Positions 53,039 to 62,886 are shown, counted from the stretch's first letter. The stretch: DNA of 64,000 nucleotides from Halobacillus campisalis (GCF_030345335.1 NZ_JAPVRC010000001.1:372001-436000); one strand, 5' to 3'. The notes: generated from the sequence alone by a model not told the origin. Numbers and translations: made by a program.

Positions 53039-53479
53039 CTAATTAAAAATTGCTTTCGTCGAGGTTAATTGCTTTGAAAGCGTAATTGTGGTTCCTTCAT
53101 CTTTGGATGATTGAATTTCAACTTGATCCATGAAATTCTCCATGATCGTAAAACCCATACCTGACCTTTCCCACTCGGGTTTAGAGGTGAATAATGGTTC
53201 TCTGGCTTCCTCAATATTTTCAATCCCTGCACCGTGATCCCTAATGGTAATTTCAATTTGACTGTCTTCAATCCGACATTCTAATATCACGTATTGATCA
53301 GGATTTTCCTCGTATCCATGAATGATCGCGTTCGTTACAGCTTCTGAAACAACTGTCTTAATGTCAGTCAGTTCGTCCATTGTCGGATTCAGGGGACTAA
53401 TAAATGAAGCGACTGCTATACGAGCTAACGATTCATTTTGACTGATGCTTGCAAATTCAATTCTCATATGATTTTTCAT
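53039..53479 (-). CDS. spoIIAB: Anti-sigma-F factor and SpoIIAA kinase SpoIIAB
   Basis: SpoIIAB binds sigma-F and also phosphorylates SpoIIAA. The 146-residue GHKL ATPase has the N box with [12 protein letters not shown] (46-57), DHGAGI (81-86) and GMGFTIM (107-113). Its ATG overlaps the spoIIAA stop as ATGA behind GGGGTGG. The length equals that of B. subtilis SpoIIAB. Confidence 0.96.
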   Translation of the reverse strand: MKNHMRIEFASISQNESLARIAVASFISPLNPTMDELTDIKTVVSEAVTNAIIHGYEENPDQYVILECRIEDSQIEITIRDHGAGIENIEEAREPLFTSKPEWERSGMGFTIMENFMDQVEIQSSKDEGTTITLSKQLTSTKAIFN

Positions 53480-53829
53480 GAGGCCACCCCTAACATTTGC
53501 AGGGCAAAGTCTTCGTTATCCACTAGCTTAACGATTTTGAACATACCGGATAGGTCAAATAAACGGCGGACTTCAGGAGAGATAGAGCATATTACCATTT
53601 CCCAGCCCGCAGCTTGAATTTCTTTATATCGGCCAAGCATGACACCAAGACCCGAACTATCCATAAATGTTAACTTCTCTAAATTAACAATCACATGTCC
53701 TACTTGATTCTGAGCCAGCTGAGCTTGCCACTCTTCTCGAAGGTTCGTTGCTTCATGGTGATCCAACTCGCCTTCCAAGCGAACAAGTAACACGGATTCT
53801 TTGATAATGAATTCTACGGAAAGACTCAA
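53476..53829 (-). CDS. spoIIAA: Anti-anti-sigma factor SpoIIAA
   Basis: Dephosphorylated SpoIIAA frees sigma-F from SpoIIAB. The 117-residue STAS-domain protein has the phosphorylated serine Ser58 in MDSSGLG. Start TTG 53829 has AAGGAGG 8 bases upstream. First gene of the operon, preceded on the same strand by dacF, which could also read into it. A sigma-H promoter is expected upstream; only a loose AGGATAA word is seen, so I do not annotate one. Confidence 0.96.
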   Translation of the reverse strand: MSLSVEFIIKESVLLVRLEGELDHHEATNLREEWQAQLAQNQVGHVIVNLEKLTFMDSSGLGVMLGRYKEIQAAGWEMVICSISPEVRRLFDLSGMFKIVKLVDNEDFALQMLGVAS

Positions 53830-53921
53830 GTGTAGTTCCTCCTTAACAATTAAAGTTACTTAAGTCTTTTCGCAGTTTATCCTGTAGATACCTGCACTAA
53901 AACAAAACTAGTGCGGTCTCG

Positions 53922-55094
53922 CTAAAACTTTTCAAAACCTGCCAAATTTCTAAATGAGCGCTTCCACAGTTCAAGTATATTTGCTTTGTTTACAGGCTCT
54001 GAAGCTTCTAAACGAACTTTGGAAACTTCTTCTTTTCCATTATTGACAGTTACCCACCCCAGGTGATCACCTTTCTTGATTGGAAGTTCAACTTTTTCAT
54101 TCAAAGTGATGGAGGTTTGGTAATTCGACTTTGCTTCATTCTTTTTCTTCAAAACGACCACATCTTTTTCTGGAACTAACGCTAATGTATTAGGAGTGCC
54201 TCTTGGATTAGTCATCTCATGAAGTACTTCCTCTTTTCCATGCAGCTTGATTCCTTCGTATTGTCCAAATCCGTAATCCAGAAGACTGGTAATCGCTTCA
54301 TTACGTTCCTTCGGTTTTTCTGCTCCCATAACTACTGCAATCATGTGCAGGTCATCTTTTTTTGCTGAAGCGGTTAAACAATATTTCGCTTTTTCAGTAA
54401 ATCCGGTTTTCAGTCCATCCATCCCTGGATAAGACTTGATTAATTTGTTCGTATTCACTAACCAGAATTCATTCTTTTCGCCTTTCCTTAAGTAATCGTC
54501 ATAAATGCTCGTATAGTCTGTGATTTCTTCATGTATTAATAATTCTCTAGCCATAACGGCCATATCATGAGCTGTACTGTAATGGTCATTTGCTGGCAGT
54601 CCTGTAGGATTCTGGAATTTTGTGTTCTTTAACCCCAGATCTTTCGCTTTTTGGTTCATTTGTTTTACAAATTCTTCTTCACTTCCAGCAATTCGTTCTG
54701 CTAATGCAACACTAGCATCATTTCCTGACGCTACCGCCACTCCTTTCAACAGATCTTCCACCGTCATTTCTTCCCCTGCCTCTAAAAAGATTTGTGAACC
54801 TCCCATAGAAGCAGCGTGCTCACTGATTCTTATTTTCTCATCAAGTTTGAGGTTTTCTTTATCCAACTCTTCCATGATGAGCAGCAAAGTCATGATTTTT
54901 GTCATGCTGGCCGGGGGCAGTTCTTTATCAGCATTTTTATCGTAAAGTGTCATCCCACTATTTTTTTCCATCAAAATAGCTGACTGGGCGTTTTTTGCTA
55001 TAGAATCGTTTTTATCTTCTGCGTGAATTTGATTTGGCTGCAACGTGGTGAACATGATAATTAATGTGAATAATAAACAAATAAACCTATGCAT
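53922..55094 (-). CDS. dacF: D-alanyl-D-alanine carboxypeptidase DacF
   Basis: DacF is a forespore penicillin-binding protein that regulates cortex cross-linking together with DacB. The 390-residue product has a signal peptide (about 1-25), the catalytic SMTK (Ser63-Lys66), SGN near 122 and KTGF near 235, and a C-terminal beta domain with an amphipathic tail. A CAGGAGG site precedes the ATG. Upstream is a sigma-F-like promoter; spoIIAA lies 92 bases downstream, as in B. subtilis. Confidence 0.95.
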   Translation of the reverse strand: MHRFICLLFTLIIMFTTLQPNQIHAEDKNDSIAKNAQSAILMEKNSGMTLYDKNADKELPPASMTKIMTLLLIMEELDKENLKLDEKIRISEHAASMGGSQIFLEAGEEMTVEDLLKGVAVASGNDASVALAERIAGSEEEFVKQMNQKAKDLGLKNTKFQNPTGLPANDHYSTAHDMAVMARELLIHEEITDYTSIYDDYLRKGEKNEFWLVNTNKLIKSYPGMDGLKTGFTEKAKYCLTASAKKDDLHMIAVVMGAEKPKERNEAITSLLDYGFGQYEGIKLHGKEEVLHEMTNPRGTPNTLALVPEKDVVVLKKKNEAKSNYQTSITLNEKVELPIKKGDHLGWVTVNNGKEEVSKVRLEASEPVNKANILELWKRSFRNLAGFEKF

Positions 55095-55125
55095 CTCTAT
55101 TACCTCCTGCTTCTGTAAGTGTTCC

Positions 55126-55154
55126 TATTTTTCCCTGAAACACTGCTTCTATGC
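55126..55154 (-). promoter_or_regulatory. candidate sigma-F promoter of dacF
   Basis: Minus-strand GCATA (55154-55150) and GGGAAAAATA (55135-55126), 14 bases apart, fit the sigma-F pattern. They lie about 32 bases before the dacF start. B. subtilis dacF is a sigma-F gene. Confidence 0.5.
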
Positions 55155-55190
55155 AATAAAAAAAGAACCTCACTAACGTGAAGTTCTTTG
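55154..55190 (-). terminator. intrinsic terminator of deoB-punA-pdp
   Basis: A 12-bp stem with one mismatch, 55162-55173 with 55178-55189, 4-base loop, followed on the minus strand by seven T. It starts about 12 bases after the pdp stop codon and abuts the dacF promoter. Confidence 0.88.
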
Positions 55191-55201
55191 GCACACCATT
55201 T

Positions 55202-56503
55202 TTATTTAATTACTTTATGGATAAGCGTTGGAGACTCAACTTTTTCTTTAGAAATATTATAAGCTTCTTTCACTTTATTTATAGATGCTTGCGCATTTTC
55301 CTCATCACTATGAAGTATCACTAAAGCTTCTCCAGCTTTCACTTCATCACCAATTTTTTTCTGAAGAGTGATTCCTACACCATGATTGATCTCATCATCT
55401 TTAGTTGCACGCCCTGCCCCTAAATACATAGCAGCAACACCAATCGATTCCGCATCAATTGCTGAAACGAAGCCATCCTCCTCAGCGGCTACTTCTATAT
55501 CATAGGATGCTTGCGGCAAGAGGCTTAAATCATCAATCATCGCCGTATCGCCGTGCTGTGCTTCGATAAGCTTTCTAAATGAAGCGAACGCTTTACCGTT
55601 TTCTAAATTTTTCTCAAGTGCTTGATAAGCTTCTTCATAATCAGAAAACACCTCAGCTAACACTGTCATGTGGGAAGCGATCTCTAACGATAATTCTCTT
55701 AAGTCCTCTACACGTTTTCCTTGCAGGATTTCAGCTGCTTCTCTAATTTCATTGGCATTCCCAACTTCAAATCCAAGAGGCTGGTTCATATCACTGATTA
55801 CAGCTACTGTATTTTTACCTAAGTTATTGCCGATGTTTACCATCTCGCGGGCAAGAGCTTCTGAGTCCTCAAGCGTCTTCATGAAAGCGCCGCTTCCCGT
55901 CTTAACATCTAATACGATACTGTCAGCGCCTGAAGCGAGTTTTTTACTCATAATGGAACCAGCGATCAGCGGCAGGGAATCCACAGTACCTGTGACGTCT
56001 CTAAGCGCATAAAGCTTTTTATCTGCAGGCGCTAAATTACCTGTTTGGCCTGCAACTGATAGTTTATGCTCGTTGACATTATGAATGAATTCTTCTTTGG
56101 ACATTTCTATTTGAAGCCCTTTAACAGACTCCAATTTATCGAGAGTCCCACCTGTATGCCCTAATCCTCGGCCGGACATTTTAGCTACCGGTACTCCAAC
56201 CGAAGCCACCAGAGGTCCGACAATGAATGTTACTTTATCTCCTACGCCGCCTGTAGAATGCTTATCTACTTTGTGGCCTTTTATAGCAGAAAGATCAATA
56301 GTCTCTCCTGAATCGACCATCGCCTGAGTAAGTGTAGCCGTTTCCTCTTGAGTCATCCCTTTAAAATAGATGGCCATCGTCAAAGCAGCCGCCTGATAAT
56401 CCGGGATTTCGCCGTTCGTATAACCTTTAACAAAGAATTCGATTTCTTCTTTAGACAGCTCTCCGCCGTCTCTTTTTTTAACGATAACGTCGTACATTCT
56501 CAT
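55202..56503 (-). CDS. pdp: Pyrimidine-nucleoside phosphorylase
   Basis: Pdp splits uridine, thymidine and deoxyuridine by phosphorolysis. The 433-residue product, the same length as in B. subtilis, has the family signature SGRGLGHTGGTLDKLES (near 113-129) and the phosphate-binding KHSTGGVGDK near 81-90. GAGGGG stands 8 bases before ATG 56503. Last gene of a nucleoside salvage operon with punA and deoB. Confidence 0.95.
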   Translation of the reverse strand: MRMYDVIVKKRDGGELSKEEIEFFVKGYTNGEIPDYQAAALTMAIYFKGMTQEETATLTQAMVDSGETIDLSAIKGHKVDKHSTGGVGDKVTFIVGPLVASVGVPVAKMSGRGLGHTGGTLDKLESVKGLQIEMSKEEFIHNVNEHKLSVAGQTGNLAPADKKLYALRDVTGTVDSLPLIAGSIMSKKLASGADSIVLDVKTGSGAFMKTLEDSEALAREMVNIGNNLGKNTVAVISDMNQPLGFEVGNANEIREAAEILQGKRVEDLRELSLEIASHMTVLAEVFSDYEEAYQALEKNLENGKAFASFRKLIEAQHGDTAMIDDLSLLPQASYDIEVAAEEDGFVSAIDAESIGVAAMYLGAGRATKDDEINHGVGITLQKKIGDEVKAGEALVILHSDEENAQASINKVKEAYNISKEKVESPTLIHKVIK

Positions 56504-56522
56504 CAGTTTCACCCCTCATAAT

Positions 56523-57341
56523 TTATGCTGGCAGAGTCTTTAGTAAATCTTTTACAAAGCCGAGGAAGTCTTCACGTACCTGTGCTGTTGTTTCTATCAC
56601 TTCGTCGTGAGTAAGCGGCTGATCCAAAATTCCTGCGGCCATGTTTGATATGCAGGAGATTCCCAAAACACGAATGCCGGCATGATTAGCTACGGTTACC
56701 TCTGGAACTGTAGACATCCCTACTGCATCCCCGCCAAGAGTACGCAGCATACGTACTTCAGCAGCGGTTTCGTATGCCGGGCCAGTGTTACCGACGTATA
56801 CACCTTTTTTCACCGGCATACTCAGGCGTTCTGCACTTTTCACAGCGTGCTGGATCAATGCGCGGTCATAAGCTTCAGACATATCAGGGAAGCGGGCGCC
56901 AAGCTCATCATCGTTGGCTCCCATAAGCGGGTTATCCCCCATATTGTTAATATGGTCGGTAATGATCATTAAATTTCCAGCTTCAAATGACTCATTAATA
57001 CCGCCAGCGGCATTCGTTACGAACAATGTTTCTACACCTAACTCTTTCATTACACGGACAGGAAATGTCACTTGTTTCATATCATATCCTTCGTAATAGT
57101 GAAAGCGGCCCTGCATGGCAATGACCTGTCGCCCTTCCAACTGTCCGATAACTAACTGACCCTTGTGTCCAGAAACTGTGGATTCAGGAAAATGGGGTAT
57201 ATCTTTATAGCTGATAACTGTCGGGTTTTCTATTTCTTCAGCCAGTACACCTAACCCTGAACCTAGAATCAAGCCTACGGTAGGCTCTACATTTAGTTTT
57301 TCCTGGATGAAAACTGCGGCTTCTTTTCTTTTACTATTCAT
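56523..57341 (-). CDS. punA: Purine-nucleoside phosphorylase
   Basis: The enzyme splits guanosine and inosine (and deoxy forms) to base and pentose 1-phosphate. The 272-residue trimeric-type product has GSGLG near 28, HKGQLVIG with the phosphate-binding histidine, and [10 protein letters not shown] near 111-120, typical of the type I (guanosine/inosine) PNP. GGGGGAG precedes the ATG. Middle gene of deoB-punA-pdp. Confidence 0.95.
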   Translation of the reverse strand: MNSKRKEAAVFIQEKLNVEPTVGLILGSGLGVLAEEIENPTVISYKDIPHFPESTVSGHKGQLVIGQLEGRQVIAMQGRFHYYEGYDMKQVTFPVRVMKELGVETLFVTNAAGGINESFEAGNLMIITDHINNMGDNPLMGANDDELGARFPDMSEAYDRALIQHAVKSAERLSMPVKKGVYVGNTGPAYETAAEVRMLRTLGGDAVGMSTVPEVTVANHAGIRVLGISCISNMAAGILDQPLTHDEVIETTAQVREDFLGFVKDLLKTLPA

Positions 57342-57352
57342 GTTAACTCCCC

Positions 57353-58531
57353 CTATTGAATGTCTTTTAAAAAGCTTTGCCCATGTTCCGGCATTTTAGC
57401 AGAGAAATTATCTGAGATCGTAGCGCCGATATCGGCAAAAGTTTTGCGCTGCTCAAGCCGTTCTCCCTTTTCAATTCCTTTATGGTGAACGAGAAGAGGT
57501 ACAAGCTCTCGGGTGTGATCTGTTCCATGATGAATTGGGTCGTTTCCGTGATCAGCTGTAATGATCAGCAGATCATCTTCCTTTAGCTTGCTCAATACTT
57601 CAGGCAGACGCCGATCATAAGCCTCCAGCGCCTCACCATACCCTTTGGGGTCCCTGCGATGGCCGAATTTTGCATCAAAATCGACAAGGTTCAAGAAATT
57701 CAATCCTGTGAAATCTTCATCCATTGAAGCTACAAGCTTATCCATCCCATCCATATTGTCATTCGTACGGATCGATTGTGTAACTCCTTCTCCATCGTAA
57801 ATATCAGAGATTTTCCCTAAGGCTATTACATCCTTTCCTGCATCTTCCAAATGATTCATGACTGTTGTCCCAAAAGGTTTCAGTGCATAATCGTGGCGGT
57901 TGGATGTTCGTTCAAACGCCCCTGGCTCCCCAATAAAAGGACGGGCGATGACACGTCCGACCATGTACTTTTCATCACGAGTCAGTTCCCGAGCATACTC
58001 GCAAATTTCGAAAAGTTCTTCGGGAGGCACAATTTCTTCATGAGCAGCAATCTGCAATACTGAATCAGCAGATGTGTACACGATTAAATCACCGGTTTTC
58101 ATGTGATGCTCACCTAATTCATCTAGAATTTCGGTTCCAGAAGCCGGTTTGTTACCAACAATCCCCCGTCCGGTTTTATTCTTTATTTGGTTTAAAAGTT
58201 CATCGGGAAAACCCTCCGGAAAAGTGCGGAAAGGCTGTTGGATGTTAAGTCCCATAATCTCCCAATGTCCGGTCATTGTATCTTTTCCGTTTGACGCTTC
58301 CACCATAGTCGTATAATGTGCCTTTGGCTGACTTGCCTCATCGATTCCTTGTATAGGCGAGATATTTCCAAGTCCAAGACTCGCCATGTTGGGCATGTTC
58401 AGACCGTTCATGTGTTCAGCAATATGGCCTAATGTGTGAGAACCTTTATCGTTAAATTTTTCAGCGTCTGGTGCCTCGCCTATTCCCACTGAATCCATTA
58501 CAATTAAAAAAACTCGTTTAAAAGTATTCAT
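57353..58531 (-). CDS. deoB: Phosphopentomutase
   Basis: DeoB (Drm) converts (deoxy)ribose 1-phosphate to the 5-phosphate, linking the two phosphorylases to central metabolism. The 392-residue alkaline-phosphatase-fold enzyme has the metal-binding [11 protein letters not shown] (near 12-22), the catalytic threonine in [10 protein letters not shown] (near 82-91), and ITADHGNDP near 322. ATG 58531 has AGGAGGG 8 bases upstream. First gene of the operon; xerD lies upstream, as in B. subtilis. Confidence 0.96.
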   Translation of the reverse strand: MNTFKRVFLIVMDSVGIGEAPDAEKFNDKGSHTLGHIAEHMNGLNMPNMASLGLGNISPIQGIDEASQPKAHYTTMVEASNGKDTMTGHWEIMGLNIQQPFRTFPEGFPDELLNQIKNKTGRGIVGNKPASGTEILDELGEHHMKTGDLIVYTSADSVLQIAAHEEIVPPEELFEICEYARELTRDEKYMVGRVIARPFIGEPGAFERTSNRHDYALKPFGTTVMNHLEDAGKDVIALGKISDIYDGEGVTQSIRTNDNMDGMDKLVASMDEDFTGLNFLNLVDFDAKFGHRRDPKGYGEALEAYDRRLPEVLSKLKEDDLLIITADHGNDPIHHGTDHTRELVPLLVHHKGIEKGERLEQRKTFADIGATISDNFSAKMPEHGQSFLKDIQ

Positions 58532-58628
58532 ATTTAATTCCCTCCTAATCATTACTTTCCCAATGCTTTAATAAAATAGTCAAATTTACTAGTTGTAGGA
58601 TGTCAGACAACTAATTTGAAAAAAGAAA

Positions 58629-59516
58629 TCACGCCCGTGGGTGATACGAGCGGTATACGTCTTTTAATCTGGACTTTGTAACATGGGTATAAATCTGAGT
58701 TGTTGATATATCTGCATGTCCCAGCATTTCCTGGACCGCCCTTAGATCCGCTCCATTCTCCAGAAGATGTGTAGCGAAAGAATGTCTGAGCGTATGAGGG
58801 GTAATTTCCTTCATCACGCCTGCCTCCATGGCAACCGCTTTCAACACTTTCCAGAAACCCTGTCGGGACAATGGAGAACCGTGATGGTTTACAAACAGTT
58901 CTTCTGTTTGTTTGCGCTTGACCAACTGGGATCTTGGCCCCTCAAGATAGTCCTCTAATGCTTGTTTTGCTAAGTCACCTAAAGGTATGATTCTTTCCTT
59001 CGAACCTTTACCCATGCAGCGGACAAACCCCATAGTCAAATGTAAGTCGCTGACCTTCAATGTGATTAATTCAGTAACTCGAAGTCCTGTAGCATAAAGA
59101 ATTTCAAGCATAGCTTTATTTCTTGAAGATAATGGATCGACTGCAGAAATATTCAACAGTTTGTCTACATCATCTGAAGATAAGACTTTCGGAAGCTTAC
59201 GTTCTTTTTTTGGCGTTTCGATATGTAGACTTGGATCCTGAGTCGTAATCTTTTCCCGGATCATGAATTGGTGAAACAGTCGAATAGACGATAGTAGTCT
59301 TGCAATCGTTGCAGATGAACGCCCTTTATCATTCAAGTCGTATAAATATTTCATAATATGGGATCTGGAAACCTGTTCCCAATGTGACAGCTCCAAACTT
59401 GTTTCCAGGAACAATTGATACTGAGTTAAATCTCTTTTATAAGATTGAATCGTATTGCTCGATAGTCCACGTTCCACCGTTAAATAATGAAAGAAATCCT
59501 CTAAGGCAAATTTCAT
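58629..59516 (-). CDS. xerD: Site-specific tyrosine recombinase XerD (RipX)
   Basis: XerD with its partner resolves chromosome dimers at dif. The 295-residue product has the N-terminal SAM-like core-binding domain (about 3-87) and catalytic residues Arg146, Lys170, His241, Arg244, His267 and nucleophile Tyr276. ATG 59516 has GGAG 10 bases upstream; longer frames run into yqzK. It follows yqzK by only 5 bases, as in B. subtilis. Not a phage integrase: context and length are those of the housekeeping enzyme. Confidence 0.96.
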   Translation of the reverse strand: MKFALEDFFHYLTVERGLSSNTIQSYKRDLTQYQLFLETSLELSHWEQVSRSHIMKYLYDLNDKGRSSATIARLLSSIRLFHQFMIREKITTQDPSLHIETPKKERKLPKVLSSDDVDKLLNISAVDPLSSRNKAMLEILYATGLRVTELITLKVSDLHLTMGFVRCMGKGSKERIIPLGDLAKQALEDYLEGPRSQLVKRKQTEELFVNHHGSPLSRQGFWKVLKAVAMEAGVMKEITPHTLRHSFATHLLENGADLRAVQEMLGHADISTTQIYTHVTKSRLKDVYRSYHPRA

Positions 59517-59521
59517 TCTTT

Positions 59522-59740
59522 CTACTCTCCTAGTTGAAAGAAAATTGATAAACGTTCGGACCACTCCTGGTCCAGCGGGTTCATCACTTTGACAGCTGCT
59601 CCGCTTGGCGGGTCATAACGATGGCTTCTTTCATGCTGGGCATGAACCACGCGTAATGCCACATAGAATACGCTTGTACAAATTGTGAAAATGACAAGCA
59701 CTTTGATGAGTTCTCGAAATTGTGATTTATTCATCGACAT
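59522..59740 (-). CDS. yqzK: YqzK-like small membrane protein (DUF4227)
   Basis: A 72-residue protein with one membrane segment near the N-terminus (about 12-32) and a soluble domain outside, ending in [18 protein letters not shown]. Size and place between fur and xerD match B. subtilis YqzK, DUF4227, of unknown function. Two close ATG codons follow GGAGGG; 59740 is preferred for spacing. Probably cotranscribed with xerD. Confidence 0.82.
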   Translation of the reverse strand: MSMNKSQFRELIKVLVIFTICTSVFYVALRVVHAQHERSHRYDPPSGAAVKVMNPLDQEWSERLSIFFQLGE

Positions 59741-59863
59741 ATGACCCTCCATAACTAGTATTTATAAAGGATATGCCAGAAAACCACTTAATTATACCTT
59801 CCATTCACTCATACAAATTAAACGTACACGATTTTTGCACGTTTGTAAATAAAAACATGCCAC

Positions 59864-59902
59864 CTAAAAAAGTCACTATGAATACTAGATTCATAGTGAC
59901 TC
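59864..59902 (-). terminator. intrinsic terminator of fur
   Basis: A perfect 12-bp stem GTCACTATGAAT (59872-59883) with ATTCATAGTGAC (59889-59900) followed on the minus strand by TTTTTTAGG. It lies about 20 bases after the fur stop codon. Confidence 0.9.
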
Positions 59903-59920
59903 ACTATCATATTATACCAT

Positions 59921-60388
59921 TCATTTAGAGGAATCGTCATCCGGAACTGACACTTGTTGACAAACTCGACAAATTCCGTGAAACGTTAGTCGATGGTCCT
60001 TCACTTTAAAGTTCCACTGGCCCTCAATTAATTTCTCAACATCTCCTAATAAGTCCTCTTCAATTTCTTCTACAGACCCACATTCGGTACATACAAGGTG
60101 ATGGTGAAAGTGTTCAGCCCCTTCTTTTCGAAGGTCATAGCGTGATACACCGTCTCCAAAGTTTATTTTATCGACAACTTTAAGCTCTGATAACAATTCT
60201 AATGTACGGTAAACGGTAGCAAGGCCGATTTCAGGTGCTTTCTCTTTTACGAGGAGGTAAACATCTTCAGCACTCAAATGGTCTGCTTCATTTTCTAAAA
60301 GAACTCTTACCGTTGCTTCACGCTGGGGTGTAAGCTTATAACTTTGGGAATGTAACTGTTTCTTTATCCGTTCCATTCGATGTTCCAT
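59921..60388 (-). CDS. fur: Ferric uptake regulator Fur
   Basis: Fur represses iron-uptake genes when bound to Fe(II). The 155-residue product is closely similar to B. subtilis Fur, with a winged-helix domain (about 1-85), the HFHHH metal block (93-97) and two zinc pairs, Cys100/Cys103 and Cys140/Cys143. GAGGGAGG precedes the ATG. Its promoter is a consensus sigma-A site overlapped upstream by a PerR-type box and a Fur-like box, so expression should respond to peroxide and iron. Confidence 0.97.
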   Translation of the reverse strand: MEHRMERIKKQLHSQSYKLTPQREATVRVLLENEADHLSAEDVYLLVKEKAPEIGLATVYRTLELLSELKVVDKINFGDGVSRYDLRKEGAEHFHHHLVCTECGSVEEIEEDLLGDVEKLIEGQWNFKVKDHRLTFHGICRVCQQVSVPDDDSSK

Positions 60389-60420
60389 ATCGTTCGTCCC
60401 TCCCTCGTAATTCCAATTTC

Positions 60421-60449
60421 ATTATAAGCAGAGAAGGAAAGAGTGTCAA
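60421..60449 (-). promoter_or_regulatory. consensus sigma-A promoter of fur
   Basis: Minus-strand TTGACA (60449-60444) and TATAAT (60426-60421) are separated by exactly 17 bases, a perfect consensus, about 33 bases before the fur start codon. Such strength implies control by the boxes directly upstream. Confidence 0.85.
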
Positions 60450-60450
60450 A

Positions 60451-60465
60451 TTATAATGATTATAA
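60451..60465. promoter_or_regulatory. PerR-type operator upstream of fur
   Basis: TTATAATGATTATAA is an exact match to the 7-1-7 Per box known from B. subtilis, with its edge one base from the fur -35 element. B. subtilis fur is PerR-regulated. Confidence 0.75.
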
Positions 60466-60473
60466 ACTGTTAA

Positions 60474-60488
60474 TGATAATCATTATTA
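60474..60488. promoter_or_regulatory. Fur/PerR-family operator, second box
   Basis: TGATAATCATTATTA matches the Fur box TGATAATNATTATCA at 14 of 15 positions. It lies 8 bases from the PerR box, on the side away from the promoter and 11 bases from the spoIIM stop. Confidence 0.65.
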
Positions 60489-60499
60489 CATAATTCCGA

Positions 60500-61138
60500 T
60501 TACTTATAGACCCATTTCACTGCCACTTCTAAGAGTGGATGGGCAATAAATACTTCCACTACAGCTGCCCCAATGAGCAGCAATAATAAGGCTCCAAAAA
60601 GCAAGCTGTATCTTGCGAAGGCTTGCAGGATAGGCTGATGCACCCTTTTTATGAACAATTGCTTGCATAGATTTAAAGAAAAGAGCAAAGCCAGCGCGCC
60701 CGCCAGCAAATAAACAGGAATGATCAATAAGTTTTGTGGAGCAATGGATGCAGAAGACAGTAATAGCCCGTACCACCCCATCTGATTCACTAAAAATCCA
60801 ACTGAAAAACCTACTACTAAACCTTTGATAAATAGTAGAACCGTGATGATCGGCATACCTACAATAGATATTCCCAGAAAAAATAATAAGAGCATATACT
60901 TTACATGATAAAGAATACTGTCCTTTAACAAAGTTGTTTTATCTGTGGATTCCATGTTCACCATCTGCTCGAAAAATTGGTTCAGATAAAAAAAGAGATC
61001 CTCTTTCTGAACAAAATTCATGCTGTTCACAATGATAGCACCAAAGACCATTCCCATGATAAATAGTACAAAGATAAATACAAAAATACTCATATGGTTA
61101 TTGATATCATTTCTGACCATTTTGACACCGCGCTGCAT
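60500..61138 (-). CDS. spoIIM: Stage II sporulation protein M
   Basis: SpoIIM, with SpoIID and SpoIIP, drives engulfment by remodelling peptidoglycan; it is the membrane scaffold. The 212-residue product has about five membrane segments and conserved small-residue stretches such as VGFSVGFLVNQMGWYGLLL. ATG 61138 has AAAGGA 10 bases upstream. Mother-cell, sigma-E expression is expected from B. subtilis; no clear promoter was read here. Confidence 0.94.
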   Translation of the reverse strand: MQRGVKMVRNDINNHMSIFVFIFVLFIMGMVFGAIIVNSMNFVQKEDLFFYLNQFFEQMVNMESTDKTTLLKDSILYHVKYMLLLFFLGISIVGMPIITVLLFIKGLVVGFSVGFLVNQMGWYGLLLSSASIAPQNLLIIPVYLLAGALALLFSLNLCKQLFIKRVHQPILQAFARYSLLFGALLLLLIGAAVVEVFIAHPLLEVAVKWVYK

Positions 61139-61280
61139 GGATTCTTCATCCTTTCTCATCAACGATCTTTAAACAATCTATGATGAAAAGGAGTGAAGTA
61201 GACCATTTTTAAGAGAGGTTCCCTAGAATTCTTCCATTTCAGTTGGCAATATGGATATGTAATTCCACAAACACTTTTAC

Positions 61281-61826
61281 TTACTTGATCCCTCTCAGCT
61301 TGAGGTAGAGTAAAGCATAGGATGTTTTCGCATCGTGAATTCTTTGTTCTTTTTCAAGCTGCACTGCTTCCTCTATGTCGAGCTCGGCCAGTTCGACAAA
61401 TTCATCTTCATCCCCCTCTACATTTTCTTCTAGTTTCCTTAGATCGTCTGTAAAATATATATGGACGAGTTCATCCGCAAAACCCGGAGATGTGTAGAAT
61501 GAATTGATTAACTCTAAATTGTCAGAAGTATATCCGGTCTCTTCTTCTAATTCCCTTCTGGCTGTAATTAGAGGTTCTTCCCCCTTTTCCAATTTACCTG
61601 CTGGAATTTCCAGTGTGCTTTTTCCGAGTGCTTTACGATATTGCTCTACAAAGATGATTTTCCCATCTTCTTTAACCGCAATTACAGCTACAGCACCAGG
61701 GTGTTTAATCAGTTCTCGTTTAGATGTATTTCCATCGGGTAATGTAACAGTGTCTACATTCAAATCTATGATTTTACCTTTAAATATCTCTTCTGTATGT
61801 GTGGTCACTTCTTCAAATTTGCGCAT
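61281..61826 (-). CDS. nudF: ADP-ribose pyrophosphatase (Nudix)
   Basis: NudF hydrolyses ADP-ribose to AMP and ribose 5-phosphate. The 181-residue product has a complete Nudix box from Gly77 to Tyr99 (G, five residues, Glu83, seven residues, REL-x-EE-x-GY). GAGAGGAAG precedes the ATG. It is divergent from the aldo/keto reductase gene, matching the yqkG-yqkF neighbourhood of B. subtilis. Confidence 0.95.
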   Translation of the reverse strand: MRKFEEVTTHTEEIFKGKIIDLNVDTVTLPDGNTSKRELIKHPGAVAVIAVKEDGKIIFVEQYRKALGKSTLEIPAGKLEKGEEPLITARRELEEETGYTSDNLELINSFYTSPGFADELVHIYFTDDLRKLEENVEGDEDEFVELAELDIEEAVQLEKEQRIHDAKTSYALLYLKLRGIK

Positions 61827-61914
61827 ATACGTCTTCCTCTCTTTCGATTTATTGTAAGTTTATCATAGAGAAGGAAGGTTTCGAATTAAAAAGGTAAGCA
61901 GAAAGGGAGATTTC

Positions 61915-62835
61915 ATGAATACTCGAAAAATCGGCCATTCATCTATTGAAATATCAGAAATCAGCTTAGGGTGTATGTCCCTCGGCACAGATTCAAACAA
62001 AGCCAAATCCATAATCGATCGTGCACTAGACTCAGGTATCAATTACCTTGATACAGCCGACTTATATGATTTTGGTGAAAATGAGCGAATAGTAGGAAAA
62101 GCGATAAAAGGAAGACGAGAAGATTTGGTTATCGGTTCAAAAGTGGGCAACAATTTCACCCCTGGTCAAGACGGGTGGACGTGGGACCCCTCCAAATCTC
62201 ACATAAAAAGCGGCGTCAAAGATAGTCTTCAGCGTCTAGGTACAGATTATATCGATTTGTACCAGCTGCATGGCGGAACAATCGATGATCCCATAGATGA
62301 GACCATTGAAGCGTTTGATGAATTAAAGCAAGAAGGACTTATTAGAGAATACGGAATTTCTTCCATTCGACCGAATGTCATAAGAGAGTTCGTGGAAAAA
62401 TCTAATATTGCCAGTGTCATGATGCAGTACAGCGCACTTGACCGCAGACCAGAAGAAGAAATTCTTAGTCTATTGAAAGAAAATGAAATCAGTGTGCTGG
62501 CTCGCGGTCCTCTCGCAAAAGGAATGCTTTCTTCGAACGGAGAAGAAAAAGCAAAAGAGAAAGGTAAAGATGGTTTTCTGAGCTACAGCTATGAAGAGAT
62601 ACTCGCCGTTGTGAAAAAATGGCAGGATTACAAAGCTCCTGAGCGTTCGTCTGAAGCTTTAGCTCTGCAATACATTCTTCACCATGATACAGTAGCTTCT
62701 GCTGTATTTGGAGCAAGTTCAGTCGACCAGCTGCAAGATAATTTGAGTTATTTAGAAGCAGCCCCTTTGACAGAACAGATTTTCGGCGAGATCCAAGCGA
62801 TGACAAAAGCCAATACGTACGATAAGCACAGGTAA
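61915..62835 (+). CDS. yqkF: Aldo/keto reductase (YqkF-like)
   Basis: An NADPH-dependent oxidoreductase of the AKR family with unknown natural substrate. The 306-residue barrel has the catalytic tetrad visible as Asp46, Tyr51, Lys76 and His119. AAAGGGAG precedes the ATG. The gene stands alone on the plus strand and ends in a strong terminator. Position beside nudF supports equivalence to B. subtilis yqkF. Confidence 0.92.
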   Translation: MNTRKIGHSSIEISEISLGCMSLGTDSNKAKSIIDRALDSGINYLDTADLYDFGENERIVGKAIKGRREDLVIGSKVGNNFTPGQDGWTWDPSKSHIKSGVKDSLQRLGTDYIDLYQLHGGTIDDPIDETIEAFDELKQEGLIREYGISSIRPNVIREFVEKSNIASVMMQYSALDRRPEEEILSLLKENEISVLARGPLAKGMLSSNGEEKAKEKGKDGFLSYSYEEILAVVKKWQDYKAPERSSEALALQYILHHDTVASAVFGASSVDQLQDNLSYLEAAPLTEQIFGEIQAMTKANTYDKHR

Positions 62836-62846
62836 ATTAACTAAGT

Positions 62847-62886
62847 AAAAAATGCGCAGAGACGGCTACTTCTGCGCATTTTTTAC
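62847..62886 (+). terminator. intrinsic terminator of the aldo/keto reductase gene
   Basis: A perfect 14-bp stem joins 62847-62860 and 62871-62884, with the T run inside its right flank. It could act on both strands, but only the plus-strand gene needs it. Confidence 0.88.

Noticed and set aside
53830-53921. sigma-H promoter of spoIIAA
   Set aside because: Only a loose AGGATAA word is present and no acceptable -10 at the right distance; not annotated although one is expected from B. subtilis.
58629-59516. Phage or island integrase
   Set aside because: The tyrosine recombinase has the length, start and neighbours (yqzK, fur, deoB) of housekeeping XerD; no attachment site or phage genes are nearby.
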